A DNA stretch of 64,000 bases from positions 1,178,001 through 1,242,000 of the forward strand of contig LT598457.1 of assembly GCA_900074725.1 (NCBI GenBank), read 5' to 3'. The notes under the pieces are model-generated. The model did not search any database. It saw only the letters and a program-made list of their open reading frames with translations, and was not told where the DNA came from. Source of the DNA: Lachancea dasiensis. Lineage: Eukaryota; Ascomycota; Saccharomycetes; Saccharomycetales; Saccharomycetaceae. Of the stretch, positions 1 to 8,155 are shown one piece after another. Position 1 is the stretch's first letter, and each line of letters starts with the position of its first letter. A program made the translations under genes and the position numbers.

Positions 1-1733
1 ACCTTTCTGACACGTTGCACAAAAACGGTATCAACATGCGCTACTTGGGCAGGATTATTGAGCTGGCTGAACAAGAACTTAAACAACAAGAAGTCAATCG
101 TGAGTCTAGACTGGCCGAAATCAAAGTGGGCAATGAGGATCATAAGAAATGGGAGCAAGAGTACTTGCTCAAAGTCGAAAATCTTATCAAAGAGAGACAA
201 GCCAAAATTAATCAGCTAGTACAGGAAGGAAAGGATATCCCCGAAGACTTGAAGGGAAACTTGAAACTGGACGAAAACGACATCAGAAAGCCTACAAAAA
301 GCGAAGCTGTTGCAGTGAACCGCGATCAGCTAGTGTGTTTAATCAAGGTTTCTCAACTGGAGATCGCTGCCCGGTCTTTGAAACACGTGCTCAGAGACTA
401 CGCTAAGAACTTACCAGTTCCAGTTGTTTCCAGTCTGGTCACCTACATTTTCAATCTGCTTTTCGCCAACACCTATAATGAGGAGCCTAAGGCAGAGATT
501 TCTGACGAATTTTACGCTGAAAGTGCTTTTGCATTCACCAAGCTAACTCGTGCCAATTTGATTGATAATATTTGCAACAATGCCCGTCGTAGATTCAATT
601 ATCACCTACAGGGCGATGTTCTTGCTGAATTGTTAGAACAACGCTTTGCTCTGATGAGAGCCGTATCCAAGAAGTTTGGCATTCAACTGTTAAACAAAGA
701 GTACTTTTTCACTAAAGAATCCTTCGATAATTTCAGACAAGCGCAGGACAAGAAAATAAGAAGCAAACTGACTGCCCCTAAGCATACCTTCTCGTCTGAC
801 GACTTTACCATCATCCCCGTAATCAAGGACGGTGAATACAAATCACTTTCAGGAGACAATTTTTGGGCCCAGGGTGCTGCGATCTTGAATGAGAAACAAG
901 AAGATGGCCTTGTGCTTTTGAGTCAGGCGCTGAATATCAAAGAAGAAGTTAACGGTGTAATGCATCCGTCTGTTGCTGAGTCTTACATGGCTATGTCGAC
1001 AATTTATCACACTTTGAACAAAGTCCCCGAGGCTGTTTTGTTTTGCCGTAAAGCCTGCACAATTTATGAGAGAACACGAGGTGTTGACTCCTTTGAAGTC
1101 ATCAGGTGTCTCATGAACTTGGCCATCCTGGAAATCAGTAACAAATCCCCGTACAATGGTGCACTAGTTTTGCAACGTATCCTGAACACCTTGAATTCTC
1201 TCTGTGTAACAATTCATCCTGCTGTCGTTAATGTGCACACCATGCTGCAACAAGCTGCATTAGCTTCCAAGAATGCCAAGTTAGCGATTGAAGTGTTGAA
1301 GAAAATATCAGCCACAGTACTTGAGATCGAAAATGGACAGCCTTCGCTGGCCTACGGTTATAACCAGTCTCGCCTTGGTGATCTGTACGTGACTTTGAAT
1401 GACTACACGAACTCTCTGAAGGCAATCACAGAAGCGAAGGAGATATTTACCAAAGAATTGGGACTGAATGACGAAACAACTGTTCAGTGTAAGCAATGGG
1501 TTTCGGGTCTGCAAAACTTGCTGCAACGTCAACAACAGCAGCAGAATTTGACCCAAACTCAGACTGCTGTAAACACAGGAAAGCCTGCTCCTACCAAAAA
1601 ATCCAATTCTTCGAGAAAAGAACCGGCGTCTAATCCAGAGTTGGCCAACAAGTCTGTCGACGAATTAATGACTTTCATCGAAGGCGGCTCTTCTAAGAAG
1701 AGTAACGGGAAAAAGCAGAAAAAGAAGAAATAG
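1..1733 (+). CDS. CLU1: Clustered-mitochondria protein Clu1, C-terminal part (5' cut by window)
   Basis: C-terminal ~576 codons of Clu1 (Tif31), the cytosolic protein whose loss clusters mitochondria and which co-purifies with eIF3. The open frame already runs at base 3 with no start codon of its own, so the 5' part (about half of the ~1277-residue Sc protein) lies left of the window. The first visible residues (LHKNGINMRYLG) are the conserved CLU-family segment. The middle is helical and TPR-like, including the stretch around VAESYMAMSTIYHTLNKVPEA. The tail is Gln-rich and ends in a Lys-rich run (GKKQKKKK). It converges on SEC59, as in Sc (YMR012W-YMR013C). Family assignment is secure from sequence and synteny. 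Confidence 0.95.
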   Translation, partial: LSDTLHKNGINMRYLGRIIELAEQELKQQEVNRESRLAEIKVGNEDHKKWEQEYLLKVENLIKERQAKINQLVQEGKDIPEDLKGNLKLDENDIRKPTKSEAVAVNRDQLVCLIKVSQLEIAARSLKHVLRDYAKNLPVPVVSSLVTYIFNLLFANTYNEEPKAEISDEFYAESAFAFTKLTRANLIDNICNNARRRFNYHLQGDVLAELLEQRFALMRAVSKKFGIQLLNKEYFFTKESFDNFRQAQDKKIRSKLTAPKHTFSSDDFTIIPVIKDGEYKSLSGDNFWAQGAAILNEKQEDGLVLLSQALNIKEEVNGVMHPSVAESYMAMSTIYHTLNKVPEAVLFCRKACTIYERTRGVDSFEVIRCLMNLAILEISNKSPYNGALVLQRILNTLNSLCVTIHPAVVNVHTMLQQAALASKNAKLAIEVLKKISATVLEIENGQPSLAYGYNQSRLGDLYVTLNDYTNSLKAITEAKEIFTKELGLNDETTVQCKQWVSGLQNLLQRQQQQQNLTQTQTAVNTGKPAPTKKSNSSRKEPASNPELANKSVDELMTFIEGGSSKKSNGKKQKKKK

Positions 1734-1892
1734 ATGCATGCGACTGCACTATTTTAAACGTATTAAAGATAAAATAACTTGTAAATACAACGCAACCCCT
1801 CATTTACTTATACAGTAGCAGTCTCTCATGTTTTTGATAGGTAAAACCTTCTCATTCTGCAGTTATCAAACAATCAGCGTTCTCAGCATCAA

Positions 1893-3392
1893 TTACTTGA
1901 AGATTTCGCGAATTATCAACATGAATGAAGGAATAAGAATGTTGTCATTCAAGACACTATTGCCCTCTAAGAGACCGGAAAATACGCAAATTAGGACCAA
2001 CTTTAAAGAGGGGACGTCCTTGAACTCACCCAAGAGGTACTTGAACCCAAGGCTGCAAATTGAAGTTGCCGATATAAAGGCAAGTGTTCCTTCGATGGTT
2101 TTGTTGGTTCCGGGCCATCTAGAACGACCCCATCTGCTCCCCACGATAGACGCCAGGGAATCTCCTACGCCTAGACTGATGACGCCAACTAGAGAGTCAT
2201 TCAAAAGGATGGGGGTTGCGACACCAATGATCAGATAAATATAAGAGATGATGATAGGGCCGCGCTCATCACGAAAATCGGCAAACGATCTCAACTTAGT
2301 GTCCAGATACTCACCAAAAGGAGCAAGTTTTAAATATCTGAGATACTCCACAGCTAGAAAAATCACAGTAGTGCCTGCAAGGGCAATCTTGACGAATTCG
2401 GGGTCTTGTTTCAGTGGGGGTACAATCAAGCCTAGGATAATGAAGTGCCAAATTTTGCGGGAGGAGTTTAAAGAGAAGTTTGACTTTAAGATCATGATGT
2501 TGGGGATAAGTAGTGCCAAGCCACAAAACCAGCCGAGGGTTATCTTCATCCTTACGGGGCTCGAGATGATGTAATCGTAGAGCCAAACTGCAGGGTTCAA
2601 GCCTTGTATTTCGAAAAGGTGGACCACTGCAAGAGGAAAAGCGGAAGCAAACGTTGAGAATAGAACCATCGTTCTTGCATATTTGTTCCAACTGGATGTC
2701 AACCTCACCAAAGGATAATTGAGAGTAATTGCAATCAGGAAGCCTCTGAGAACGTTTTGAAGTACCTGGAAATGGACAACAGGGGAGTCGATCAAAAATA
2801 AGACATTTGTTAGCAGGATGCTGAACAAGTTGCATTCAACTAGATCAAAACTTTTAAGTTGGCCTATGCGTTGCATGGCATATGCGAGCCCACAGTTCAG
2901 TCCAATGGCCTTCAGGTAAACATGTCTGTCCCTGTAGTACGCGTCATTGAACAACACGAAGATTGCTTGGATTGGGAGGCGCATATATGGAGCCAAATCT
3001 GAGCAGTTGAAAGCCAAAGCCAGGTTGATGATGGTGAGGTGCCTTGCAAATAGCAAAGAGAGGAACGTAGGCAAATAAAGCAAGTAAAGGATGTTGAAGT
3101 CGGGCAGAAACTGAGAAACGTGTGCGATGTCAGATCCATCGAATCCGTTGCCTGCAACGCGGTTTCTATAGGCCATTCCCAACGCAACCAAAATTGCCAC
3201 GGCTGTACTCAGCACGCTGTAGAACAAATCCGTGTCACTTTCGGTTTCCATGTACTTCATAGCAGCCAAGTGAACCGTGCTACCAACAATGATCAATTGT
3301 GCCACTTTTTCGGGGGTTATGGTGTCGAAGACCGAAAATTCGGCATTCTCCAGCTCAATCGCTTCCCTTTCTTCACTGGTCTGATTCCCCAT
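1893..3392 (-). CDS. SEC59: Dolichol kinase Sec59
   Basis: CTP-dependent dolichol kinase of the ER membrane; makes dolichyl phosphate for N-glycosylation, O-mannosylation and GPI-anchor synthesis. 499 residues against 519 in Sc. It is a polytopic protein with many hydrophobic segments. The C-terminal third carries the diagnostic block of the family: SRKIWHFIILGL, then DERGPIIISYIYL, then GVGDSLASIVGSRWG (the CTP-binding region) and KTIEGTLAF. It ends with the conserved LEGNSVLNDNILIPSFM segment. The ATG at 3392 is used. Convergent with CLU1 (about 160 bp apart), head-out toward the snoRNA promoter region. Confidence 0.96.
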   Translation of the reverse strand: MGNQTSEEREAIELENAEFSVFDTITPEKVAQLIIVGSTVHLAAMKYMETESDTDLFYSVLSTAVAILVALGMAYRNRVAGNGFDGSDIAHVSQFLPDFNILYLLYLPTFLSLLFARHLTIINLALAFNCSDLAPYMRLPIQAIFVLFNDAYYRDRHVYLKAIGLNCGLAYAMQRIGQLKSFDLVECNLFSILLTNVLFLIDSPVVHFQVLQNVLRGFLIAITLNYPLVRLTSSWNKYARTMVLFSTFASAFPLAVVHLFEIQGLNPAVWLYDYIISSPVRMKITLGWFCGLALLIPNIMILKSNFSLNSSRKIWHFIILGLIVPPLKQDPEFVKIALAGTTVIFLAVEYLRYLKLAPFGEYLDTKLRSFADFRDERGPIIISYIYLIIGVATPILLNDSLVGVISLGVGDSLASIVGSRWGRSRWPGTNKTIEGTLAFISATSICSLGFKYLLGEFKDVPSLKLVLICVFSGLLEGNSVLNDNILIPSFMLIIREIFK

Positions 3393-4504
3393 GACTGGTC
3401 ATAAACGAGGGTGTTTGAATCGCGCCAATTCGCACTCACTTCCTGAAGTTCCTTGCGCGTTCGACCATGTCACAACGCGTGTTAGAGATGTGGCCCAATG
3501 AAATTTCTTAATATCCATTTATACGAGCGCTCATATGACTTTCAGGTGCGTTGTGCTCCAGCGTTCAGTATGGAAGAAGCATTGCCAACTAACTGGAATT
3601 TCTCGCTTTCATGTCTCTTATGGCTACGCGCGCCGTTGGGGACCTCTCGAGTGGACCAGGCGTCGCATGGTCTGTCCTCGCTACTGTCACTTTATACTTT
3701 ACTGGCGCCAAATTATGACTTGTCATATGACGATAGGAAGCCTCCAGGTGTCAGGATAAGTTCACGTATGCGTAGAGCTAACGGAGACTCCCTGATAGTT
3801 GGTAGCTAGTCGTAGGTGGACAGAACCAGGCGTGACTGATCTGTTTGTTATATATCTCTCTATCATACTTATATATTAAGTCCGATCGTGGCATAACAGA
3901 ACTCGACCATGAAGACCGACACGAAATGAGAAAAAAAAGACACAAGCCAGAAGGCAGGTGCGCGTGGCTCGATGGAGGGTCGGTATATGTTGCAATTGCC
4001 ATATGCTGAAAACGCGAGTCACCTGTTTTCACTTCACTTATGCATCCCGAGCTGAACCGGCGTATGTCATGTTCCGCACCCGAACTTGGTAGCGGGTGTG
4101 TAGTTTCTCTCCTGCATAATGCGTCTCTCAATCTTTCCGACAAAATCAAGCACAGCCACCGAGAGAGAGAACGTAGGAGCCGAGGGGACAATAACGGAAA
4201 GCTTCGCTTTTGAAGCTACTGGTGGTCCGTTCGAGACTGTCTCTGAAAACAATCATGAAAAGAGGCCACAGATGGTACGGAGATTTTCAGCTTGTTCGGA
4301 GTACAGGAGCCGGGGGCACAATAAATATTATCCGTACCACTTGCTGTGGTAGACACGTCACTAATTGACTCACCGAGTTGCTCAGTTGCTACCCAGTGGC
4401 TTTTCTGATAACCTCATAAACAGGTGCTCTCATCCGTAAACCCATTCGAGACTCTCTCAAAGAGCTCTTTTGTGTGACGCCGCGACAGAGCTCACAGAGG
4501 CCGA
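3393..4504. other. Intergenic region, SEC59 promoter side
   Basis: About 1.1 kb without a believable protein gene; the open frames here are short, overlap each other on both strands and have no family features. It must hold the SEC59 promoter at its left end. Visible structure: a 19-bp motif present twice with a few differences (4175-4193 and 4305-4323, AGGAGCCG...ACAATA), a perfect 9-bp inverted repeat TGGTACGGA/TCCGTACCA (4273-4281 and 4331-4339) enclosing the second copy, and a 36-bp stretch (4125-4160) that resembles one upstream of STB4. No tRNA B box and no C/D box pair seen. Confidence 0.6.
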
Positions 4505-4566
4505 AGCCCTACTATCGTGATTTGTCAAAAATGGTTACCCGCACTTTCTTCGGGAATTATATAAAA
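4505..4566 (+). promoter_or_regulatory. Likely promoter of the snoRNA polycistron
   Basis: Three elements in 62 bp, about 165-225 bp before snR78. AGCCCTAC (4505-4512) matches 7 of 8 bases of the Tbf1 site ARCCCTAA, the factor known to drive most Sc snoRNA genes. TTACCCG (4535-4541) is the Reb1 core. TATATAAAA (4558-4566) is a TATA box. No other gene start follows before the snoRNAs, so I infer that this drives one precursor covering snR78 to snR72. The motifs are seen; factor binding is inferred. Confidence 0.5.
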
Positions 4567-4729
4567 GGAGGAGGGTCTCGCAAAAAAAACCTGACCAACT
4601 TAACTGCTCACCATATTGACACTCGACTGAGAAACGAGCGCCAAGCAGTTTTCACCAATAACCCATCCAAATTGTACCTTAGCGAGAGAGCTGAAGGGAG
4701 GAGTTTAATAGGAAGCGAAGCTAGAGGCA

Positions 4730-4818
4730 AAACACTGATGATCAAAAATTAAATTTACAAACTAGAGTTTCTGAATTATTTTTTCGTGATTAGAAACTAA
4801 TCGCATTGTCTGAGGCTG
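4730..4818 (+). ncRNA. SNR78: C/D-box snoRNA snR78 (guides LSU Um2421)
   Basis: First snoRNA of the cluster. C box CTGATGA at 4735-4741 (first base off consensus), D' box CTGA at 4771-4774, D box CTGA at 4810-4813. The element before D' (CAAACTAGAGT) is an exact antisense to 25S rRNA ACTCTAGTTTG; the fifth base upstream of D' faces the U known in Sc as Um2421, the target of snR78. Ends are placed about 5 nt outside the boxes and are approximate; Sc snR78 is 87 nt. rRNA position numbers here and below are Sc numbering from memory. Confidence 0.93.
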
Positions 4819-4827
4819 TTCTAGGTT

Positions 4828-4843
4828 CAGTACAGCAGTACTG
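4828..4843 (+). ncRNA. Rnt1-type processing hairpin between snR78 and snR77
   Basis: CAGTAC-AGCA-GTACTG: a perfect 6-bp stem capped by an AGNN tetraloop, the signature recognised by yeast RNase III (Rnt1). Outside it, GTTC and GAAC can extend the stem across a small internal loop. Its place in the spacer fits cleavage of the polycistronic precursor. Rnt1 use is inferred. Confidence 0.6.
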
Positions 4844-4931
4844 GCGCGAACTATTTACCTCCTCTCTAGGCTGGGCTGGCGTTGCGTGTGCATGATTTTC
4901 GAGAAGTCGCGTCTGCGAGGATATCTTGTTT

Positions 4932-5018
4932 TCTTAATGATGATGGAACAAAAACAAAAGCTGGAATTACTGGCTGAACGATTATATGTTGATACGTTTT
5001 TGCACTACTTCTGAAATG
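4932..5018 (+). ncRNA. SNR77: C/D-box snoRNA snR77 (guides SSU Um578)
   Basis: Consensus C box ATGATGA at 4937-4943, D' box CTGA at 4974-4977, C'-like TGTTGAT at 4988-4994, D box CTGA at 5011-5014. The guide GCTGGAATTACT before D' pairs with 18S GGTAATTCCAGC (last pair G-U), and the fifth base from D' faces U578, the snR77 target in Sc. About 87 nt against 88 nt in Sc. Confidence 0.95.
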
Positions 5019-5222
5019 AGACTTGAGACCTTTCGAAAAAAATGCGCGTGGGGCCTTTTTTGGCTTGGATCCTCTAGAAATTCGTTAGAAACTGTGGCGC
5101 TCTGTTCTTCAGTGTTTGAGAAGGTTTATTGGGAGTTAACAGATGTTTCTTCGGACCTTTGCGAATATTTTGACGTAGTTGATCCTTGGCTTTCAGTCCC
5201 GTGCTTGTTAGCAGGAAGCTTA

Positions 5223-5315
5223 TAAAAATGACGAGGTATAGCACTGGGCACTGATTATAAAAATCATGAGTGACAATGCTTTTAGTGGGCTTAGAAACCC
5301 CACGCTACTGATTTT
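5223..5315 (+). ncRNA. SNR76: C/D-box snoRNA snR76 (guides LSU Cm2197)
   Basis: C box ATGACGA at 5228-5234 (one base off consensus), D' box CTGA at 5251-5254, C'-like ATGAGTGA at 5266-5273, D box CTGA at 5308-5311. The guide AGCACTGGGCA sits directly against D' and is antisense to 25S TGCCCAGTGCT; its fifth base faces C2197. Somewhat shorter than Sc snR76 (about 109 nt). Confidence 0.93.
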
Positions 5316-5480
5316 TTGTTTCTCTAGCAAGACAGGACCGGGGCGGGCCAATGCCAGGCTCGAAAACGAGAAAGAAAAAGTAAGCCAAATGAGATGAACC
5401 ACCATTCAAGGTTTTCCCGGACGATATTACAGATCATTCCCGCTTGCTCGACAAAATCCAAGCTCGCTTTGCGTGATATC

Positions 5481-5575
5481 TCAAAGTGATGATCTCCTTA
5501 GATGACGAGTCTGAATCGAGGTTTTTCTCGCTGAAGACACAACTAATAATATTCCATTCATGCATTTCTGACATT
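5481..5575 (+). ncRNA. SNR75: C/D-box snoRNA snR75 (guides LSU Gm2288)
   Basis: C box GTGATGA at 5486-5492, D' box CTGA at 5511-5514, D box CTGA at 5568-5571. The guide TTAGATGACGAG before D' is antisense to 25S CTCGTCATCTAA and its fifth base faces G2288, the Sc snR75 target. A further CTGA at 5531-5534 lies inside and is not needed. Confidence 0.94.
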
Positions 5576-5621
5576 GAGAGCTGTCGCGCGGGAGATTTGT
5601 TGTGCACTGTGATGGCCACCC

Positions 5622-5639
5622 GATTATTAGACAATAATC
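5622..5639 (+). ncRNA. Rnt1-type processing hairpin between snR75 and snR74
   Basis: GATTATT-AGAC-AATAATC: a perfect 7-bp stem with an AGNN tetraloop, centred in the spacer between two snoRNAs. This is the strongest Rnt1-like site in the cluster together with the one at 6076-6093. Role inferred from the known Rnt1 preference. Confidence 0.65.
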
Positions 5640-5713
5640 CTGTAGTATTTTCCGGGAATGCTTTGAGGGGGCGGCGCTACTGTCGATCACACTGTGTTCT
5701 AAGTTTTAGGTTG

Positions 5714-5794
5714 CAGAAGATGATATTCAAGAAACTAATAAGACAAGCATATGTCTGATTTTCAACTGAAGATAAGTTTCCCACGTCTGATCCA
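5714..5794 (+). ncRNA. SNR74: C/D-box snoRNA snR74 (guides SSU Am28)
   Basis: D' box CTGA at 5754-5757 is preceded by ACAAGCATATG, antisense to 18S CATATGCTTGT near the 5' end of 18S; the fifth base faces A28, the Sc snR74 target. D box CTGA at 5787-5790. The best C box is ATGATAT (5719-5725), which deviates in its last two bases, so the 5' end is the least certain of the seven. Confidence 0.88.
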
Positions 5795-5920
5795 ATGTAT
5801 TAGAGCACATGTGTGGTTTTTTAGCATCGCCTGAAGTTTTTTTTTTTTAAAATTTTGAACAGACGGATTGATAGCTGGTGAAAGAAGCTGCAAATAGAGG
5901 TTGCTTTTTTCTCTATCTCT

Positions 5921-6031
5921 TGTTTATGATGATCTTCCACTTTTCACGACGGTCAACTGTTTCATCCTTAACTTGTTTGGTTTAGGAATGTTGATGATAA
6001 TCTGCCCGTGACAGGGCGTGGTACTGAGCAA
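5921..6031 (+). ncRNA. SNR73: C/D-box snoRNA snR73 (guides LSU Cm2959)
   Basis: Consensus C box ATGATGA at 5926-5932, degenerate D' box CTGT at 5957-5960, C' box TTGATGA at 5991-5997, D box CTGA at 6024-6027. The guide TCACGACGGTC is antisense to 25S GACCGTCGTGA, with the fifth base from D' facing the C methylated by snR73 in Sc (Cm2959). About 111 nt against 106 nt in Sc. Confidence 0.92.
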
Positions 6032-6075
6032 GACACAGTTTAGAGAAGGTATATCATATCTGCAGTCGATTTACA

Positions 6076-6093
6076 GTGCTTGAGGGCAAGCAC
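6076..6093 (+). ncRNA. Rnt1-type processing hairpin between snR73 and snR72
   Basis: GTGCTTG-AGGG-CAAGCAC: a perfect 7-bp stem closed by an AGNN tetraloop, in the spacer before snR72. Fits Rnt1 release of the flanking snoRNAs; inferred from motif and position. Confidence 0.65.
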
Positions 6094-6137
6094 AACACAC
6101 AGCTACCTATCTGCTTTTGTTCGAAGCACATCCTTGC

Positions 6138-6222
6138 ATTTTATGATGACAAGTAACCGAGATTGTTGAATTTATTGATGAAAAGACTCCAAAAAATTCG
6201 ATTTGCATGTCAGTCTGATGAA
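6138..6222 (+). ncRNA. SNR72: C/D-box snoRNA snR72 (guides LSU Am876)
   Basis: Consensus C box ATGATGA at 6143-6149, C'-like TTGATGA at 6175-6181, D box CTGA at 6215-6218. Here the guide lies before the D box: CGATTTGCATGTCAG pairs with 25S CTGACGTGCAAATCG (one G-U pair) and its fifth base from D faces A876, the Sc snR72 target. Last member of the cluster; BUD22 follows 350 bp downstream, as in Sc. Confidence 0.93.
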
Positions 6223-6467
6223 GTGAACCCCAGTTTTAATTTCTTGTGCTCATATATCTTGCGTGTAGTATCAATCCTGTAGATCTCAAGGTGTTGAAGT
6301 AATACTTAAGCTAAGTAACACCAACGTTGTTGGTACCAATGCAAGTTTGAACTAATGAAGCGAAACGTTATCACATTAACGTGTGAGTGTTAAGCCCCAG
6401 CCCTTGTCAAAGCACAATTTGTATGTAGGGCTGGTCAATTGGCTATGTCGTTGAATCTGTTAATTAA

Positions 6468-6508
6468 GAAAATTTTACCTACTTGATCAACTTTTTGATG
6501 CTCATCAC
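6468..6508 (+). promoter_or_regulatory. RRPE and PAC-like elements before BUD22
   Basis: GAAAATTTT (6468-6476) is the RRPE core and CTCATC (6501-6506) is the reverse complement of the PAC core GATGAG. The two lie 65-105 bp before the BUD22 ATG and are the classic pair of ribosome-biogenesis promoters (Stb3; Dot6/Tod6). The rest of 6223-6573 holds only an ACCAAC/GTTGGT hairpin (about 6348-6362) and the presumed 3' end of the snoRNA precursor. Confidence 0.5.
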
Positions 6509-6573
6509 CTGAAAACTTATCAAGTGCCAGAAGGTGTGCCAGAAGGTAACAAAAGAAGAATCCCATACATACG

Positions 6574-8046
6574 ATGCCGAAAGAAAACCTGATTTTCAAG
6601 TTGGATAATCTGGAGTACCAGTACCACCACCTGAATAATTCTTTGGCTGGCTTTCAACCTCGCTTAAAAAACACTGCAAAGACATACAATGCCAAAGGTA
6701 AAAAGACATCGAAAAAGATCAGCAAACTACTAGAGTCTTCTAGGATTGAAGATGTCTCCCGTGAACTGGATTCCTTACGTGCGGAAATTATCCAGAAAAA
6801 GGCTTTCTATCTCGAGAAGAAGCTAACCTCAAGTTTGGAAAAGACGCTACAACAACAATACGCATCACTTTTGAAAAAGCCCACCGAGAAAAACGAAGAT
6901 AAACTGAAAGCATTGACTGAACTGGATAACAGGCATTCGATTCCCGCCTTTGCCAAACTTTTCTCAAGGTCTAAGACCTGTAAGCTCGTTATTGCTAGAC
7001 TTGCACCAACTAAAGCTTTGAAAGAGAACCCTCCAAAGTGGTTCGCGAAAAGTGAATACTTCCAGACTTTCCAAGACAAGAGCAGCACCTACAACCCTGG
7101 CCGGGTGTGGAATCAAGTGGTACTTCCTACTCGTGGATGCGAGAAACTTCTTAGTCAAGCGATGGCGGGACAAAAAGTGAAGGAGTTATTGGCGGCGTTC
7201 GACAGCGGCATGGATCTATTCCTAAATGTCAGAAAAGCCAAGGAGATCGAGCAGCCGACAGCCGCTATAGGTGCCTCTGTACCTGCATTTAATGAGTCGA
7301 GCTCCGATTCTGCATCTGAGTCGGAATCTGAGTCGGAAAAAGAAGATTCGAAGTTCTCCGAAGGCGCAACTGATAACATTGACGAAGAGGAGATAATGAG
7401 GCAATACGAGGGCATGCTCGTGGCCTCCGATGAAGAGGAGGGTGACAGTGACGCACCCGCCTTGGATCCCAGTATAAACTACAATGAAGTTACAGATGAG
7501 GAGCCTAGCGAATCAGAAACTGAATACAACGTTCCATTGAGTGATGAAGAAGGCGATGAGGAACCTCCTAACAAGAAACATAAAAAAGATAAGAGCAAGA
7601 AGAGCGACAAGAAGGGCGAAAAAAATGCCAACCTTCCGGAATTGATGACGGGTTACTATAGCGGCGACTCTGACGAAGATTTTTCTGAAGACGAGGTTGC
7701 CGCCAGACAAATAGCGACGGAGCCTAAACGTAAGAATAGAAGAGGTCAACGTGCAAGACAAAAAATTTGGGAGAAGAAGTTCGGTAAGACTGCCAACCAT
7801 GTCCAAAAACGAATGGCCCAAGAGCAATCTGAGAGGCAGCAGAGACAGGTTGAATATGAACAAAGGGCTGCCAAGCGTGCTGCAAAGGCTCAAGAGAGGG
7901 AGGCTGCACAGGCGCTAGCACAGCCTTCAAAGGGAAAGGAAGAGAAGCCCAAAGACATGCCTATGCATCCTTCCTGGGAGGCAAAGAAGAAGGCTGAGGA
8001 GAAACAAAAAGCTGCCAAGTTTCAAGGTAAAAAGATTGTGTTTTGA
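6574..8046 (+). CDS. BUD22: Ribosome-biogenesis factor Bud22 (SRFBP1 family)
   Basis: Nucleolar protein of the SSU processome needed for early 18S rRNA processing; the name comes from a budding-pattern defect. 490 residues against 519 in Sc. N-terminal half is helical with the conserved NPPKWFAKSEYFQTF segment. The middle is a long Ser/Glu/Asp acidic region, followed by a Lys-rich basic stretch and the family C-terminal motif HPSWEAKKK...KFQGKKIVF. Position between the snoRNA cluster and ERG5 is exactly that of YMR014W. Starts at the first ATG of the frame. Confidence 0.95.
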   Translation: MPKENLIFKLDNLEYQYHHLNNSLAGFQPRLKNTAKTYNAKGKKTSKKISKLLESSRIEDVSRELDSLRAEIIQKKAFYLEKKLTSSLEKTLQQQYASLLKKPTEKNEDKLKALTELDNRHSIPAFAKLFSRSKTCKLVIARLAPTKALKENPPKWFAKSEYFQTFQDKSSTYNPGRVWNQVVLPTRGCEKLLSQAMAGQKVKELLAAFDSGMDLFLNVRKAKEIEQPTAAIGASVPAFNESSSDSASESESESEKEDSKFSEGATDNIDEEEIMRQYEGMLVASDEEEGDSDAPALDPSINYNEVTDEEPSESETEYNVPLSDEEGDEEPPNKKHKKDKSKKSDKKGEKNANLPELMTGYYSGDSDEDFSEDEVAARQIATEPKRKNRRGQRARQKIWEKKFGKTANHVQKRMAQEQSERQQRQVEYEQRAAKRAAKAQEREAAQALAQPSKGKEEKPKDMPMHPSWEAKKKAEEKQKAAKFQGKKIVF

Positions 8047-8155
8047 ATTGATACCATTATACAATATGTGATTAAAATTTTATAGAACATTGAATAATAT
8101 CTTGTAGCCCCTACTACAGTTTACATCATAAATAACAATGATAATGAGGAAATAT

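Noticed and set aside
4474-4752. 92-codon plus-strand frame
   Set aside because: Overlaps the snoRNA promoter and the start of snR78; no protein features.
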